Assembly: GCA_009668225.1 (NCBI GenBank)
Contig: WJYK01000015.1
Coordinates: 47,047-111,046 of the forward strand
Direction of reading: 5' to 3'
DNA length: 64,000 bases
Origin: Enterobacteriaceae bacterium RIT693
Lineage (GTDB): Bacteria > Pseudomonadota > Gammaproteobacteria > Enterobacterales > Enterobacteriaceae
A program made the translations under genes and the position numbers. Shown here piece after piece: positions 28,401 to 35,013 of the stretch (positions are counted from its first letter, which is position 1; each line of letters starts with the position of its first letter). The notes beneath the pieces are model-generated. The model saw only the letters and a program-made list of their open reading frames with translations, had not been told where the DNA came from and did not search any database.

Positions 28401-31400
28401 CGGTACCCGGCACCGCCGCACTCCAGCTTCCGTCAGCGTTAACCGTCGCCAGATAGTCTTTACCATTCAGCGTAATGGTGACCACGCTGCCCGCGTTCAG
28501 GCCACTGCTGGTACCGCTGACGATCAGATCCTGGTTATGCTCAGCCAGGTTGATAACGTCATCACCTGCGATAGTATCAACGCGCAGGCCCGGCAGCTGA
28601 GCATCAATGGTGATGTCATGATCCGTACTGCCGGTATTGCCACGCCCGTTGGTGACAGATGCGTGAACGATGAGATAGCCATCACCCAGCGCGCTGAGGA
28701 CCTCTTTGCTCAGCGGTAGATTCCAGCTAAGGTCGCTCTGCACGACGGCTGTATAGTGCTTGCCGCCCAGAACGATCGTGACAACATCCCCCGCTGCCGC
28801 GTTTATCACGCTGCCGCTGAGCAGTTGCCCGGCGTTGACTTCAGCAAGGTTGATGATGTTATCGCCCGCTACGGTATTCACGGTGATAAGAGGCAGTGAG
28901 CTGTCCACCAGTACGTTATGGCTGGCGGTATTGCTGTTGCCGTTGACATCCGTTACCGAGGCACTGACTGTATAGTTGGCTTCACCCAGTTTAGCGACGT
29001 CCAACGCCGGGATCTTCACACGCCAGGCGTTGCCACTCACGATGGCGTCATAGTTCACACCGTTCAGACTCAGCGTGATGTGGGTTCCGTCCGGCTGATT
29101 GCTGGTACCGCTGACAGTGAGATCTGCACTTTTTTCTGAGGCGTTAACCACGTCGTCCTGCGCAATCGTGTAAATTGTGATTTGCGGCAGCCCGGTGGCA
29201 ACCTCAAACGCCAGCGCGCTGCTTCCGGTATTGCCCGCTTTATCGGTAACGACGACCGTTGCGGTATATTTCCCCTCCGCCAGACCGCTGATGACGTCCG
29301 CAGGCAGGCCAAGACTCCAGTTACCGCTGGCGTCCAAAACCGTGGTGTATTCAACGCCGTTGACGGTGATTTTTACGCTGTCGCCAACCGCGGCGCCCGT
29401 CGCTTTACCGGACAGCATCTGCGCCTGCGCGTGTTCAGACTGATTAACAATGTTATCGCCAGCGAAGGTATTGATAGTGACCACCGGTACGGTGGTGTCT
29501 ACTAACATACCGTGGCTGATACTGACCGGGTTACCCGAAACGTCGCTGACGCTGGCGCTAACCGACCAGCTCCCGTCAGTCAGGTTAGCCAGGTCGGCAA
29601 CCGGGACGGTGACGCTCCAGCTGCCGTCAGCCTGCACCAGCCCGGTGTAGCTTTGGTTGTTGAGCATAACGGTAACCGTCTGCCCCGCCTGCGCCGTAGA
29701 AGTGCCGGTTATCACCAGATCCTGCGTAGCTTCGGCATGATTAAGGATATTGTCAGCGGTGATGTTGTTCAGCGTGATTGATGGCGGCTGGGTATCAACC
29801 AGCACTTCACGCGCACCGCTGGCACCGTTGCCGCTGGCGTTTGTAACGCTCACGGAAACGTCGGCGCGACCATCAATCATGTCTTTCATGTCTGCCGCCG
29901 GAATTTTGTAATGCCAGGTGCCGTCCTCGTTAACGGTCGCGGTATAGGTGTGTCCGGCAAACTTGATGACCACCGTTTGCCCGGCTTCCACGCCCAGGGT
30001 TTTACCGCTCAGCGTCAGATCTGCCGCTTTCTCTACCGCATTCAGCATGTCGTCGCTGGTCACGCTGTTGATAGAAATGGCAACAGAATGAAGGTCAACG
30101 TCAACCGAGCGCGAGGCGGCGACCGGGTTGCCCCATTCGTCGGCTGAACTGGCAACCATCTCCAGTTTGCCGTTGGCCCAGGCCGCCAGATCGCTCGCTG
30201 GAATACCGATTTGCCAGCTTCCTGTTGCGCTAACCGAGGCCGGATAATCCACGTTATTGATGCGTACGGTGATCACCGTACCGGCGCTGAGATGCGTGCT
30301 GGTTCCTGTAACGGTCAGATCCTGATGCTGCTCGATGGCGTTAATCACATCATCGCCGGAGACGGTATTGATGCGCAGGCCAGGAAGCTGCGCGTTGATG
30401 TTAATGTCGCGGCTGCCGGAGCCGGTATTACCATGACCGTTGGTGACAGAGGCCACAATAGACGCATCGCCATCGCCCAGCGCCTGCAGATCGGCCGCAG
30501 GAACCGTGGTACTCCAGGTCAAATCGCTTTGTACGGTGGCAGTGTAGTTTTTACCGCCAATCTTAATCGTTACGATATCGCCTTCATGCGCGCCGGTCAC
30601 GCGCCCGCTCAGCGTCTGGTCATTGGCAATTTCGCTGTTGTTAACGCGGTTATCGCCCACAAAAGTAGAAACCGTGACGGTTGGCAGCGCTGTGTCAACC
30701 AGCAGCATGGCGCTGGCGGTGCCTGTATTGCCGGTGCTGTCGGTGCCGCTCACGCTCAGGGTGTAGGTTGTGTCGCCCAGCTTAACCACGTCGCTGACCG
30801 GCACCTGAACGTGCCAGATGCCGCCGTTAACTGCCGCAGTATAGGTTACGCTGTTTAGCGTAACGTTGACGGTGCTTCCATCCGGAAGGTTACTTGTGCC
30901 GCTCAGCGTCAGTGGCCGGGTCGCCTCAATGGCGTTCAGCACGTTATCCTGGCTAATAGCGTCAAACGCAACGCTCGGCGGCGTTGACGTTACGGTGATA
31001 TCGTGGGTAGCGGAGCCGGTATTGCCGGCCGCGTCGGTGATGTTTACGGTAATGGTGTTTGTGCCTTCCGGCAGCGAAGAGACCACATCTTTAGGAATAC
31101 CGACGCTCCAGCTGCCGTCCTGCTGCACGGTCGTGCTCCAGGTCGTGCCACCGACGGTAACGGTCACGCTGTCACCCGCGCTGGCCCCGCGACTGATGCC
31201 GGAGACGATCTGCGCCTGGCCCTGCTCGCTCACGCTAAGAATATCATCGCCGGCTACGGCATTGATGCTGGCTTCTGGCGCCGTGGTGTCTACCAGTAGC
31301 GAGGAATTTGCCGTTGTGGTGTTGCCCGCTTTATCGCTGACGCTGAGGTTCAGCGTGTAATTGTTGTCCGCCAATGCCTGCACGTCGGCCGCCGTTACCT

Positions 31401-32685
31401 CCATGCTCCAGCTACCGTTTGCGCCTACGGTCGCGGTATAGGTTTTACCGTTCAGTTTAAGCGTTACCACCTGCCCGGCTTCTGCATCGGTTTTACCGCT
31501 GATGCCCACCGCGGCGTTATGTTCGGCGGCATTAATGATATTGTCGCCCGCGACGGTATCCAGCGTCAGCGTTGGGACTTTCGTATCCACGACCAGCGTC
31601 TGGCTGGCAGAAATAGTGTTGCCCGCAGCATCTTTGCCGCTAATCGCCACCGTCCAGTTTCCGTCCGCCAGCGCCTTCGCATCGGCGGCAGGAACACTTA
31701 CGCTCCAGCTTCCGTCGCTGCCTACGGTAGCCGCATAAGCTTTGCCGTTTAGCGTGACGGTCAGCGCGGTGCCGCTTGCCAGCGCTTTAGAACTTCCGCT
31801 TACGGTAAAATCGTTAGCCTGCTCTGCGGCGTTGATCGTATTGTCGCCCGCGGTCGTCGCGATGCTCAGGGAAGCCTGGGCAGTGACCACATTAAGGGTT
31901 ATCTCCCCTGCGGAAGTGATTTTATTGCCGTCAATTTGCACCACGCTGTAGGTATGCGTGCCGTCCACCTGCTCACTGAGCATAACCGACCAGTTACCGT
32001 TGCTGTCGACCTGGGTGCTGGCAATCGTATTACCGCTGCTGTCTTTTACCTGAATAGTGGCGCCAGGCTGACCGGAACCGCTGAACGTTGGTGTGGCATC
32101 ATCGGTAACCGCATTGCTGCTCAGCAGCCCTTTGCTGTCGCCTTTCGTATCGGTGACGCTAAAGGTGGGCTTTGCGCTTTCCACCTCTTTGGTATTGTCG
32201 ATCACGTCGATATGCGACTTTCCGCCACCGTGCGCCAGCAGCGCCCCGACGCCGACGCCGCCTGCGATAGCGCCCGCCACCCAGCCCCACGGCACTTCGC
32301 TCATCCCCGCCCCGTCGATCAGCGGCTGAATAGAGTCAACCGGCGTCGCCGTGGCAGTAAGCTCTACGCCCTGGCCGCCCGGCAGCGCCGCCGCGTCTTC
32401 AAAAGTAATATGAGTAAGCCCCTTGCCATCATCAAAGACCAGCTCGGAGTGGTACCCCGAATTGCCCTCTTCCTCGACGAAATAGCCGTTACAGCGGATC
32501 ACGCTGCCGTCTTTCATGTAGACAAGCAGATCCTTGCCCTGGCGCACGTAACGAACCACATCCTGAGCGCTGGCATGAACTTGGATTATCGAGGGGGAAG
32601 AGAGCGAAACAGAGAGATTACCGTCACTGCTTAATAATGTTTTCTCTGCATTTTTACGGGAAATAACGTCAAGAATTTTACTCAT
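16441..32685 (-). CDS. Giant BapA/SiiE-like type I secreted repetitive adhesin (5414 aa)
   Basis: Surface adhesin for biofilm or surface attachment. Residues 1 to about 130 are a BapA-type prefix (MSKILDVISRKNAEK start), followed by a glycine-rich hydrophobic stretch (GAIAGGVGVGALLAHGGG), then an Ig-like module. Residues about 271-3960 are 37 Ig-like modules of about 100 aa, each with a D(N/D)xxN-x-x-E motif. Residues about 3960-4660 are seven modules of another type (NDTGLSxxDFIT, ISLDGG). Residues about 4700-5065 hold six FG-GAP/VCBS-like DxxxDGxxD repeats. The C-terminal 235 aa have an RTX-like stretch (GSSHDDVITGNSGNNTFEGGGG) and a type I secretion signal ending in LVI. I see a single Cys (residue 65). 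No LapG-type TAAG site is obvious. The ATG follows GGAG. Confidence 0.95.
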   Translation of the reverse strand: MSKILDVISRKNAEKTLLSSDGNLSVSLSSPSIIQVHASAQDVVRYVRQGKDLLVYMKDGSVIRCNGYFVEEEGNSGYHSELVFDDGKGLTHITFEDAAALPGGQGVELTATATPVDSIQPLIDGAGMSEVPWGWVAGAIAGGVGVGALLAHGGGKSHIDVIDNTKEVESAKPTFSVTDTKGDSKGLLSSNAVTDDATPTFSGSGQPGATIQVKDSSGNTIASTQVDSNGNWSVMLSEQVDGTHTYSVVQIDGNKITSAGEITLNVVTAQASLSIATTAGDNTINAAEQANDFTVSGSSKALASGTALTVTLNGKAYAATVGSDGSWSVSVPAADAKALADGNWTVAISGKDAAGNTISASQTLVVDTKVPTLTLDTVAGDNIINAAEHNAAVGISGKTDAEAGQVVTLKLNGKTYTATVGANGSWSMEVTAADVQALADNNYTLNLSVSDKAGNTTTANSSLLVDTTAPEASINAVAGDDILSVSEQGQAQIVSGISRGASAGDSVTVTVGGTTWSTTVQQDGSWSVGIPKDVVSSLPEGTNTITVNITDAAGNTGSATHDITVTSTPPSVAFDAISQDNVLNAIEATRPLTLSGTSNLPDGSTVNVTLNSVTYTAAVNGGIWHVQVPVSDVVKLGDTTYTLSVSGTDSTGNTGTASAMLLVDTALPTVTVSTFVGDNRVNNSEIANDQTLSGRVTGAHEGDIVTIKIGGKNYTATVQSDLTWSTTVPAADLQALGDGDASIVASVTNGHGNTGSGSRDININAQLPGLRINTVSGDDVINAIEQHQDLTVTGTSTHLSAGTVITVRINNVDYPASVSATGSWQIGIPASDLAAWANGKLEMVASSADEWGNPVAASRSVDVDLHSVAISINSVTSDDMLNAVEKAADLTLSGKTLGVEAGQTVVIKFAGHTYTATVNEDGTWHYKIPAADMKDMIDGRADVSVSVTNASGNGASGAREVLVDTQPPSITLNNITADNILNHAEATQDLVITGTSTAQAGQTVTVMLNNQSYTGLVQADGSWSVTVPVADLANLTDGSWSVSASVSDVSGNPVSISHGMLVDTTVPVVTINTFAGDNIVNQSEHAQAQMLSGKATGAAVGDSVKITVNGVEYTTVLDASGNWSLGLPADVISGLAEGKYTATVVVTDKAGNTGSSALAFEVATGLPQITIYTIAQDDVVNASEKSADLTVSGTSNQPDGTHITLSLNGVNYDAIVSGNAWRVKIPALDVAKLGEANYTVSASVTDVNGNSNTASHNVLVDSSLPLITVNTVAGDNIINLAEVNAGQLLSGSVINAAAGDVVTIVLGGKHYTAVVQSDLSWNLPLSKEVLSALGDGYLIVHASVTNGRGNTGSTDHDITIDAQLPGLRVDTIAGDDVINLAEHNQDLIVSGTSSGLNAGSVVTITLNGKDYLATVNADGSWSAAVPGTDVGNWPDGVLTVTASAKDGANNPVNINSIVDVDLAPVSISVNSVTADNVLNAGEKGADLLLSGLTTNVEPGQTVTLTFAGHRYTTTVNDDGSWHYTVPAADMAKLKDGDAQVTVSVSNVNGNPASAAQEYSVDASAPTLVIDPLSGDNMLNAADAKQPLIVNGSSSAEAGQIVTVTLNNVSYSAVVGTDGRWSVSVPAGDLAVLRDGTLTVSASVADKAGNPSSADRGMLVDITEPTLTIYTVADDDTINAAEHNQAHTVSGASAGAAAGDVVTVVVSNGQGTSFTFTTTLDSAGNWNVGLPASVVKGLADGSYTITASVTDTAGNSGSVDHALTVNTALPVIDIATLAQDDVINAAEKGQDLVLSGTSNQPAGTVITVTLNGIRYQAIAGTDGSWSTSVPASAVSKLGEADYTVSAAVTDAYGNSNSASHQVQVDSALPTVIVHSVTSDNILNASEIASGQTLNGTVTGAIKGDVVTIILGGKRYQATVQDDLSWSLPVSKDILTALGNGDLTITASVTNGHGNTGSGSRDIVIDANLPGLRVDTVAGDDVINAIEHNQNLIINGTSTGLSAGSAVTVTINGKDYAATVRADGSWQAAVPGEDVGRWTEGAVAIEVKGSSSAGNDVAIQHQVTVDLAEVVISINAVTGDNVLNAAEKGANLVLSGMTQNVEPGQTVKITFAGHNYTATVQTDGSWKYTVPAGDMVNLKEGETAVQVSVTNQNGNSTEAAQNVSVDSLAPALTVDPVSQDNRLNAAEAKQDLIISGTSTAEAGQTVTVQLNGESYRAAVKADGSWSLTVPASDVGKLVDGNITVTASVEDRAGNPGSASRDMLVDVTVPEVTIGMMATDDVINQTEHGQAQVISGTSTGAQAGDIVTVTLGGKSYTGVVDANGNWSVGVSRADISALGDNTYTVTASITDKAGNTGDATHSVKVDTAAPTLTIDTIAGDNILNADEKTGDVVISGSSTGLASGTSVTVNLNGKNYPATVDSQGKWTTTVPAQDVGKLGEAFYEVSVSASSGVGNTGSQTSTLEVASTLPGVTINAVATDDIINAAELAAGQTITGRVTGVLAGADVTVNIGGVNYTAKVQSELTWSLTLSQDVLTALGDGALKINASVTDGAGNTGTGSRGVTVDAALPGIRINTLAGDDVINAIEHSLNLVINGTSSGLNEGTTVTVTVNGKDYAATVRADGSWQTVVPGNEVNQWNAGDITVSAAGTSSSGNPVTIDHTVNVDLSAVAITIGQIAGDDVLNAAEKGADLLLSGATQNVEAGQTITITFAGHTYTTQVESDGSWKLTVPANDMKGLKDGETSVEVSVANVSGNGASAGREISVDTAAPTLQINTIAGDNVLNAAEAGQPVVINGTSNAEPGQTVTVTLNNETYTGTVQADGTWSVTVAADKASALSDGVYTVEASVSDAAGNGSSASHNLGVDVTVPSISFGVVAGDDVINLAEHSQAQIISGISGGAAAGDKITVTIGANSWTTTVDAAGNWSIGVPANVIGQLADGKVTISASLTDAAGNTGSSSHEVTVNTGLPSINFNTISGDNVVNATEKGEVLTLSGTSANLAAGTRVTVTLNGKNYIATTDASGSWRVDVQPGDLARLGEANYTLTATATSAVGNSASANANLLVDTAAPGVTINPVTADNILNTAEIATGQTLGGTVSNAAIGDAVTISLGGKTYTAIVKNDMSWSLNLPAEVLSALGNGKLTVTASVTNGHGNSGSADREFAIDASLPGIRINTVAGDDVINTIEHNQNLIVSGSASGMSVGSTVTVTINGKHYLATVSASGTWSAAVPAEDVGKWAAGDLTVTAAGSSSAGNPISIDHAVKVDLSPVAVSVENITADNVLNAAEKGVDLVLSGKTQNVEAGQTVTVIFGGHTYTAKVQADGSWSYTVPARDMAGLKDGEATVNVSVTNVNGNGASAEREFSVDASAPGLSIDPVATDNVINAAEAGAGVTVTGTSNAEAGQTVTLTLDGKNYTGVVKADGTWSIALDATALSTLADSNYQLNVSVSDAAGNGVTGSKTITLDTSAPGIRFNTIAGDDIINLEEHAQAQIISGSSSGAAAGNKIVITLNGIQYVTQVDANGNWSVGVPASAISALNNGTATVTATLTDGAGNEGTASHDVEVNAARVELTINTLSGDDVINAAELSQDLTIVGGSRELAVGTQVTVMLNGVQYTTTIQTGGSWSVTVPAGQVQNLAHGSGYTVTASANDNASNTASVTHNISVDTSAPVVTIAEISGDNVVNAAEQQQPLTIRGTSSAEAGQKVTVTLGSGSYDATVQADGSWSVTVAAEDLAKLAEGEFTVHAAVNDKAGNPGSADRILTVDTIAPTLTFDKVAGDDIINSAEQQAGQVISGTTNAQPGQTITVTFNNHSYTAKVSDTGTWSVTVPAQDFFGAADGSYTISASVSDKAGNGSSADKQVTLSGEVPTISINDFAQDNIVSAAEHGTPLVISGVTNAPAGKTVTITLNGQQYTTTVNSDGTWSYTLGSSAVTALADGGAYVIHAGVSNSIGNSAGADRTITVDTTPPQMTITIDALQNDTGLSATDFITADNKVVVKGSLSAALGNNEKAQISLDGGASWIDLVVNGTSWSYADGRTLPDGIVAYNVRVIDNAGNVGSTATQNVAIDTVAPDASKTITVDAITQDTGLDAHDFITSDNTLTLSGKLGAPLATGEHAQISIDGGKTWIDVRISGTTWSYIDNRTLADGDHLYQLRVIDDAGNIGSTTSRLVTVDTVAPDASKTVSIDSISDDTGLSNTDFVTSDTSLTIHGSLGASLLASEHVQISLDGGTVWQTVVTVGTTWYFNDGRILSDGTYQYLVRVVDDAGNVGQSASKNVTVDTTPPDASVTVTVDSITTDSGFSNSDFITNDNTLTLNGSLGAALGKNEYVQVSFDGGASWVYATSVNGTSWRYTDGRQLADGDHTWQVRVVDLAGNVGATTSQTVTVDTVAPNYGITIDSIADDTGQSASDFITMDTTLTLNGTLGHALASDERVQISLDGGKNWVDAVVNGTAWHYVDGRTLADGDYVYQVRIIDQAGNVGSTASQVVTVDTVAPDTVGSIVSYTDNDGERTGNFDSSYSTDDTSPVLNGTLNQALADGEIAQIFRDGVLVGKVTITGGTNWTFADSGLLDGNYHYVLRVTDKAGNYTESNDFTLTVDTSVPTTKALVDGLNTTDTTPIITGSVDANLVNGEFVVVTVNGKTYTSDRGGAVVVDPSSNTWYLQIPDADVLSLKSYDVTAQVKSSAGNGNSVDVTHGTVVVGAEASMSPTWSFTSATNAIAASFMLDENGMWTFASNQQFATSNDRNSYSVSGNFSMTGSYTTGAYADINRDGHADMLVESTNYNYVTQLMNNGDGTYTASSSGSSATVGTLLWYGAVVALDFQGDGYVDFVMGDAGGPDSNTFVNNNAGKLMGASSGGTYTNFVSGAKVGNYNSLIETSGVDLNNDGMVDVAQHTTNGGNNYALSTMFNKGDGTFTWSQNFINTMYSATGSVAANNAVSMTWADFDGDGYMDLYMGMSRAGTGGTMMMNDGKGNLLAGTAVGTEKYNGTVSVAVDWNLDGRMDIIKLANSGQSYMYTNDGLKGVASFTSSTFGSAATSQVSGAALVDYDWDGAQDLLIFRQNGSVTLERNTNAVAPGTAIHLKIVDSQGINVFFGNTVKLYNAAGDLVASQVINAQSGIGINDASALVSFYGLNPNETYHAELVRAINGVSSNTTWVGLTAGDGKESYALTAEAATGVHGGTLTGTGYNDTFIAEQGTYVYNGGGGWETSSDRQTWSATGGMDVVDFRHSSVGVSVDLGKTGAQNTGFNTATFSNIEGIVGSSHDDVITGNSGNNTFEGGGGNDTFNIGSGGHDTLLYKLLNSTDATGGNGHDVVNGFSVGTWEGTADSDRIDLRELLQGSGYTGDASAHYINGVAQLGAGAGNIGDYIKVVQNGSNTEIQIDRDGNGNVFDPTTVVTLNGVQTDLATLLANHQLLVI
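22296..31282 (-). repeat. Five tandem copies of a six-module (about 1.8 kb) higher-order repeat in the adhesin gene
   Basis: Within the 37 Ig-like modules, six subclasses recur in fixed order: (a) E-x-x-QAQ-x-x-SG; (b) a class with TSNxPDGT in its early copies and EKxxDL from its second copy; (c) a class with Q-(T/L)-L-x-G after an E(I/V/L)-type motif; (d) PG(L/I)R; (e) starts with VDL and has EK-x-ADL-x-LSG; (f) NAAEA-like with AEAGQ. The PG(L/I)R anchors lie at 30384, 28593, 26784, 24987 and 23190, that is 1791, 1809, 1797 and 1797 bp apart. Modules 3-32 make five complete hexads. Modules 1-2 precede them, and modules 33-37 are an incomplete set. Confidence 0.85.
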
Positions 32686-32822
32686 AGCACTTCTCCTTAT
32701 ATATGCCGAAACGAGGCATGCGCTATTAATTTTCAGATGTAGGCAACCCTGAGAATTCCAGCTCTCATTTCACATCAATTTATTTTCAGATGACCGTGAC
32801 TAACCCACTGGCCTGACTCTAT

Positions 32823-34175
32823 TTATTTTAAATCCGGTAATTTTGATGCGGCGTTTTTTTCAATTCCTGCCAGAGGTAATAAGTTATCGACGGCGGCCGC
32901 ATAATTTACTGCAGCCTGCCAGCCGTCGAAGTCAGCATTAATTTGTGCGTATGCAGCCTGGAAAACATCCTGTTCCACGCTTAATAAATCGTTAAGACTA
33001 CGCTTGCTAAGCTTATATTCGTTTTTATAAACCTCGCGAGCGCGGCGGGCATTTTCAAGCTGGCGCTTACCCGCCGCCTCGCGGCCTTTAGCCCCGTTCC
33101 AGTCAGCCATCGCCACCGAGGCTTTCTGCAGAACGTCGAACTTCGCCTGCTCAACCTGGGAGGCCGCAATGCGGCTGGCTCCCTGAGCCTGCTCAACCTG
33201 GGCTGAAACCGCGCCGCCCTGGTAGAGAGGTGCGTCGACACTCAGCTGGATCTGGTCGTCCCAGTAGGCGTTGTTGTTGGACTGATAGCGCGTGCGCCCT
33301 CCCTTCAGGCTTAGCGTTGGCCAGTGGCCTGCCTTTGCCCTATCAACGGCGTAGCCCGAAGATGCACGCATTGCTTCAGCGGCCAGCACAGATGGGATTA
33401 ACGAGTAATTGATATTGTCGAGCGGCGTTTGCTCCAGCGCCAGCCGTTCAGGCATCGACTGATATTGGGTAGCGCTAACGCCGGTTAATACCGCCAGCCG
33501 TGCTTTAGCGCTTTGCAAGGCGGCCTGATATTGCTCGAGCGTCGAGCGCATCCCGGCGATGCGCGTCTGAGTTTGCAGCACATCCGAACTCGAGCTTAAC
33601 CCAGCGTCTGCACGCAGTTTTGCCATAACATTGACGCTTTGCAGCACCTCCATGCTCTCTTCAGTCGCCGCAATCAGCGCTTGATTGCGTTTCAGGTCCA
33701 CATAGGCCTGTGCCGTTTTTTCGGCCACGCCGGTTAGCGTCGCCATCAGCTGATAGCGATAGCTTTCGCGCTGACTTTGCTGCTGGCTGATATTGCTGTT
33801 GGTTTTACCGAAGTCGTAGACCAGCTGCGTCAGGCTAAGTCCATAAGCCGCCGAGTTCTTTAGCGAACCACTGGAGTCTGTGGTTCGGGAATGGCCGGTG
33901 CTTCCGTTGAGGGAAATCTGCGGTAGCCAGGCACTACGTGCCTGCGCGATTTGCGCCAGCCCAATACCGAACTGTGCCGCCTGTTGAGAAACCGAGGGGT
34001 CGCGGTCCAGTGCGAACAGAATACTTTCACCGAGCGTTAAGGTCGACGCTTGGGCTACACCGGGTGCAGCAGCCCAGTCGGGAACCGGCGCGGCATTCGC
34101 CCGCAGGCCGCTGCCGAGACAAATAACGGCGAGCATCATGGCTGGCAGGGAACATGAGTGGACCATAACCGACAA
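32823..34175 (-). CDS. TolC-family outer-membrane efflux protein of the type I secretion system
   Basis: Outer-membrane channel (450 aa) expected to complete the export path for the adhesin. A signal peptide is visible (MMLAVICLGSGLRANA). The mature protein has the duplicated TolC architecture: an N-terminal half with LTLGESILFALDRDPSV, LPQISLNGS, and LTQLVYDFGKTN, and a C-terminal half with WPTLSLKGG, LSVDAPLYQGGAV and a long helical region ending in LSKRSLNDLLSVEQDVFQA. It is the first gene of the leftward operon, 137 bp ahead of the adhesin gene, and so differs from Salmonella bapABCD, where as I recall the adhesin gene comes first. Confidence 0.93.
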   Translation of the reverse strand: MSVMVHSCSLPAMMLAVICLGSGLRANAAPVPDWAAAPGVAQASTLTLGESILFALDRDPSVSQQAAQFGIGLAQIAQARSAWLPQISLNGSTGHSRTTDSSGSLKNSAAYGLSLTQLVYDFGKTNSNISQQQSQRESYRYQLMATLTGVAEKTAQAYVDLKRNQALIAATEESMEVLQSVNVMAKLRADAGLSSSSDVLQTQTRIAGMRSTLEQYQAALQSAKARLAVLTGVSATQYQSMPERLALEQTPLDNINYSLIPSVLAAEAMRASSGYAVDRAKAGHWPTLSLKGGRTRYQSNNNAYWDDQIQLSVDAPLYQGGAVSAQVEQAQGASRIAASQVEQAKFDVLQKASVAMADWNGAKGREAAGKRQLENARRAREVYKNEYKLSKRSLNDLLSVEQDVFQAAYAQINADFDGWQAAVNYAAAVDNLLPLAGIEKNAASKLPDLK

Positions 34176-34863
34176 TATCCTTATCCGCGAAATAACCTGG
34201 GTGTTGTTGTACCGTCCTGTATTGCGTATAAACAGGCATGGCTTAGCAACTCAAATGTTTTGAGCAGCAATGATTTTTTAAATTAAAATTTCCACAGCAT
34301 TGCTGCCCATTAAATTCAACGGCGCAATTCCGTATCACTTAAAATGAGGTAGTGACGCCTGCATTGCTTTCGTTTCCTCTTAATAAGTGAAAGCGGTGGC
34401 TTTTTCATGCTTCCTTTATATAAGGCGTCACGCAATATGACTTATTTAAATCGGGGGTGCAAACCACCCAAATTCTTTTTCCGAAACGTTTGCAAGAAAA
34501 ATCCTACCAAAGAAAAATTAACCTCACCAATCATTTATTGTTAACTGAATGTTACTCAAAAGAAAAGAAGCAGAACAATAAGACAAATAAGCACCGTATC
34601 TGCGTACATTTATACAAATAGCTATAGGTTATAATTCATAAGGTTATAGAATAAGGATTGATTTACATCAAATTTACATTTTCCGACAGCCGCGCAATAA
34701 ATTCGGGTTGCTCATTTTTGGTTGTTTTTCCATAAATGTTACATTGCGGTTAGTTTTACGCAAAACGGGGGGAGTCAGACCGCTATTCACAAAGCGCGAT
34801 AATCACCAATGGCAAGCATTTCATGACTAAAATAGCGCCTTCCTGACAAAAAAATACAAAAAA
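34176..34863. other. Long AT-rich region upstream of the T1SS operon
   Basis: About 690 bp without a gene between the start of the TolC-like gene and the feaB terminator. It is strikingly AT-rich compared with the flanking genes and should hold the operon promoter and operators. A direct repeat AGGTTATA occurs at 34626 and 34641, 15 bp apart. I see no convincing ORF or RNA gene. The length and AT content suggest complex or H-NS-type control, which is inference only. Confidence 0.5.
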
Positions 34864-34887
34864 AAGACCGGGATATCCCGGTCTTAA
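34850..34887 (-). terminator. Rho-independent terminator of feaB
   Basis: Perfect palindrome with 11-bp arms (AAGACCGGGAT and its complement, 34864-34885). On the minus strand it is followed by a run of at least eight T, then TGTATTTTTTT. It lies about 130 bp after the feaB stop codon and insulates the type I secretion operon from feaB transcription. The plus-strand side lacks a T-run. Confidence 0.85.
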
Positions 34888-35013
34888 GGTAGCAAAATTT
34901 ATTTATTAAGATTAATGGTCAAGATCGGACAACGATCTCCCCCTTTAGCGGGGGCCTTCAGAATAGCAGCGTCAATTAATAACGGGCCGTGATGGGGCCA
35001 AAAATGTGCGCCC

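Noticed and set aside
16459..32634. Many long open frames on the plus strand across the giant adhesin gene
   Set aside because: They recur with the repeat period and arise from biased codon use in the repetitive reading frame on the other strand. None has a ribosome site or recognisable domain.
16441..32685. Regular repeats considered as a CRISPR array or satellite
   Set aside because: The period is about 300 bp (and 1.8 kb) and the repeats are in one open reading frame of 5414 codons; there are no short identical repeats with unique spacers.
32580..32685. LapG-type proteolytic retention module in the adhesin N-terminus
   Set aside because: No TAAG or PAAG motif was found in the usual setting, only DAAAL, and no lapD or lapG genes occur in the window.
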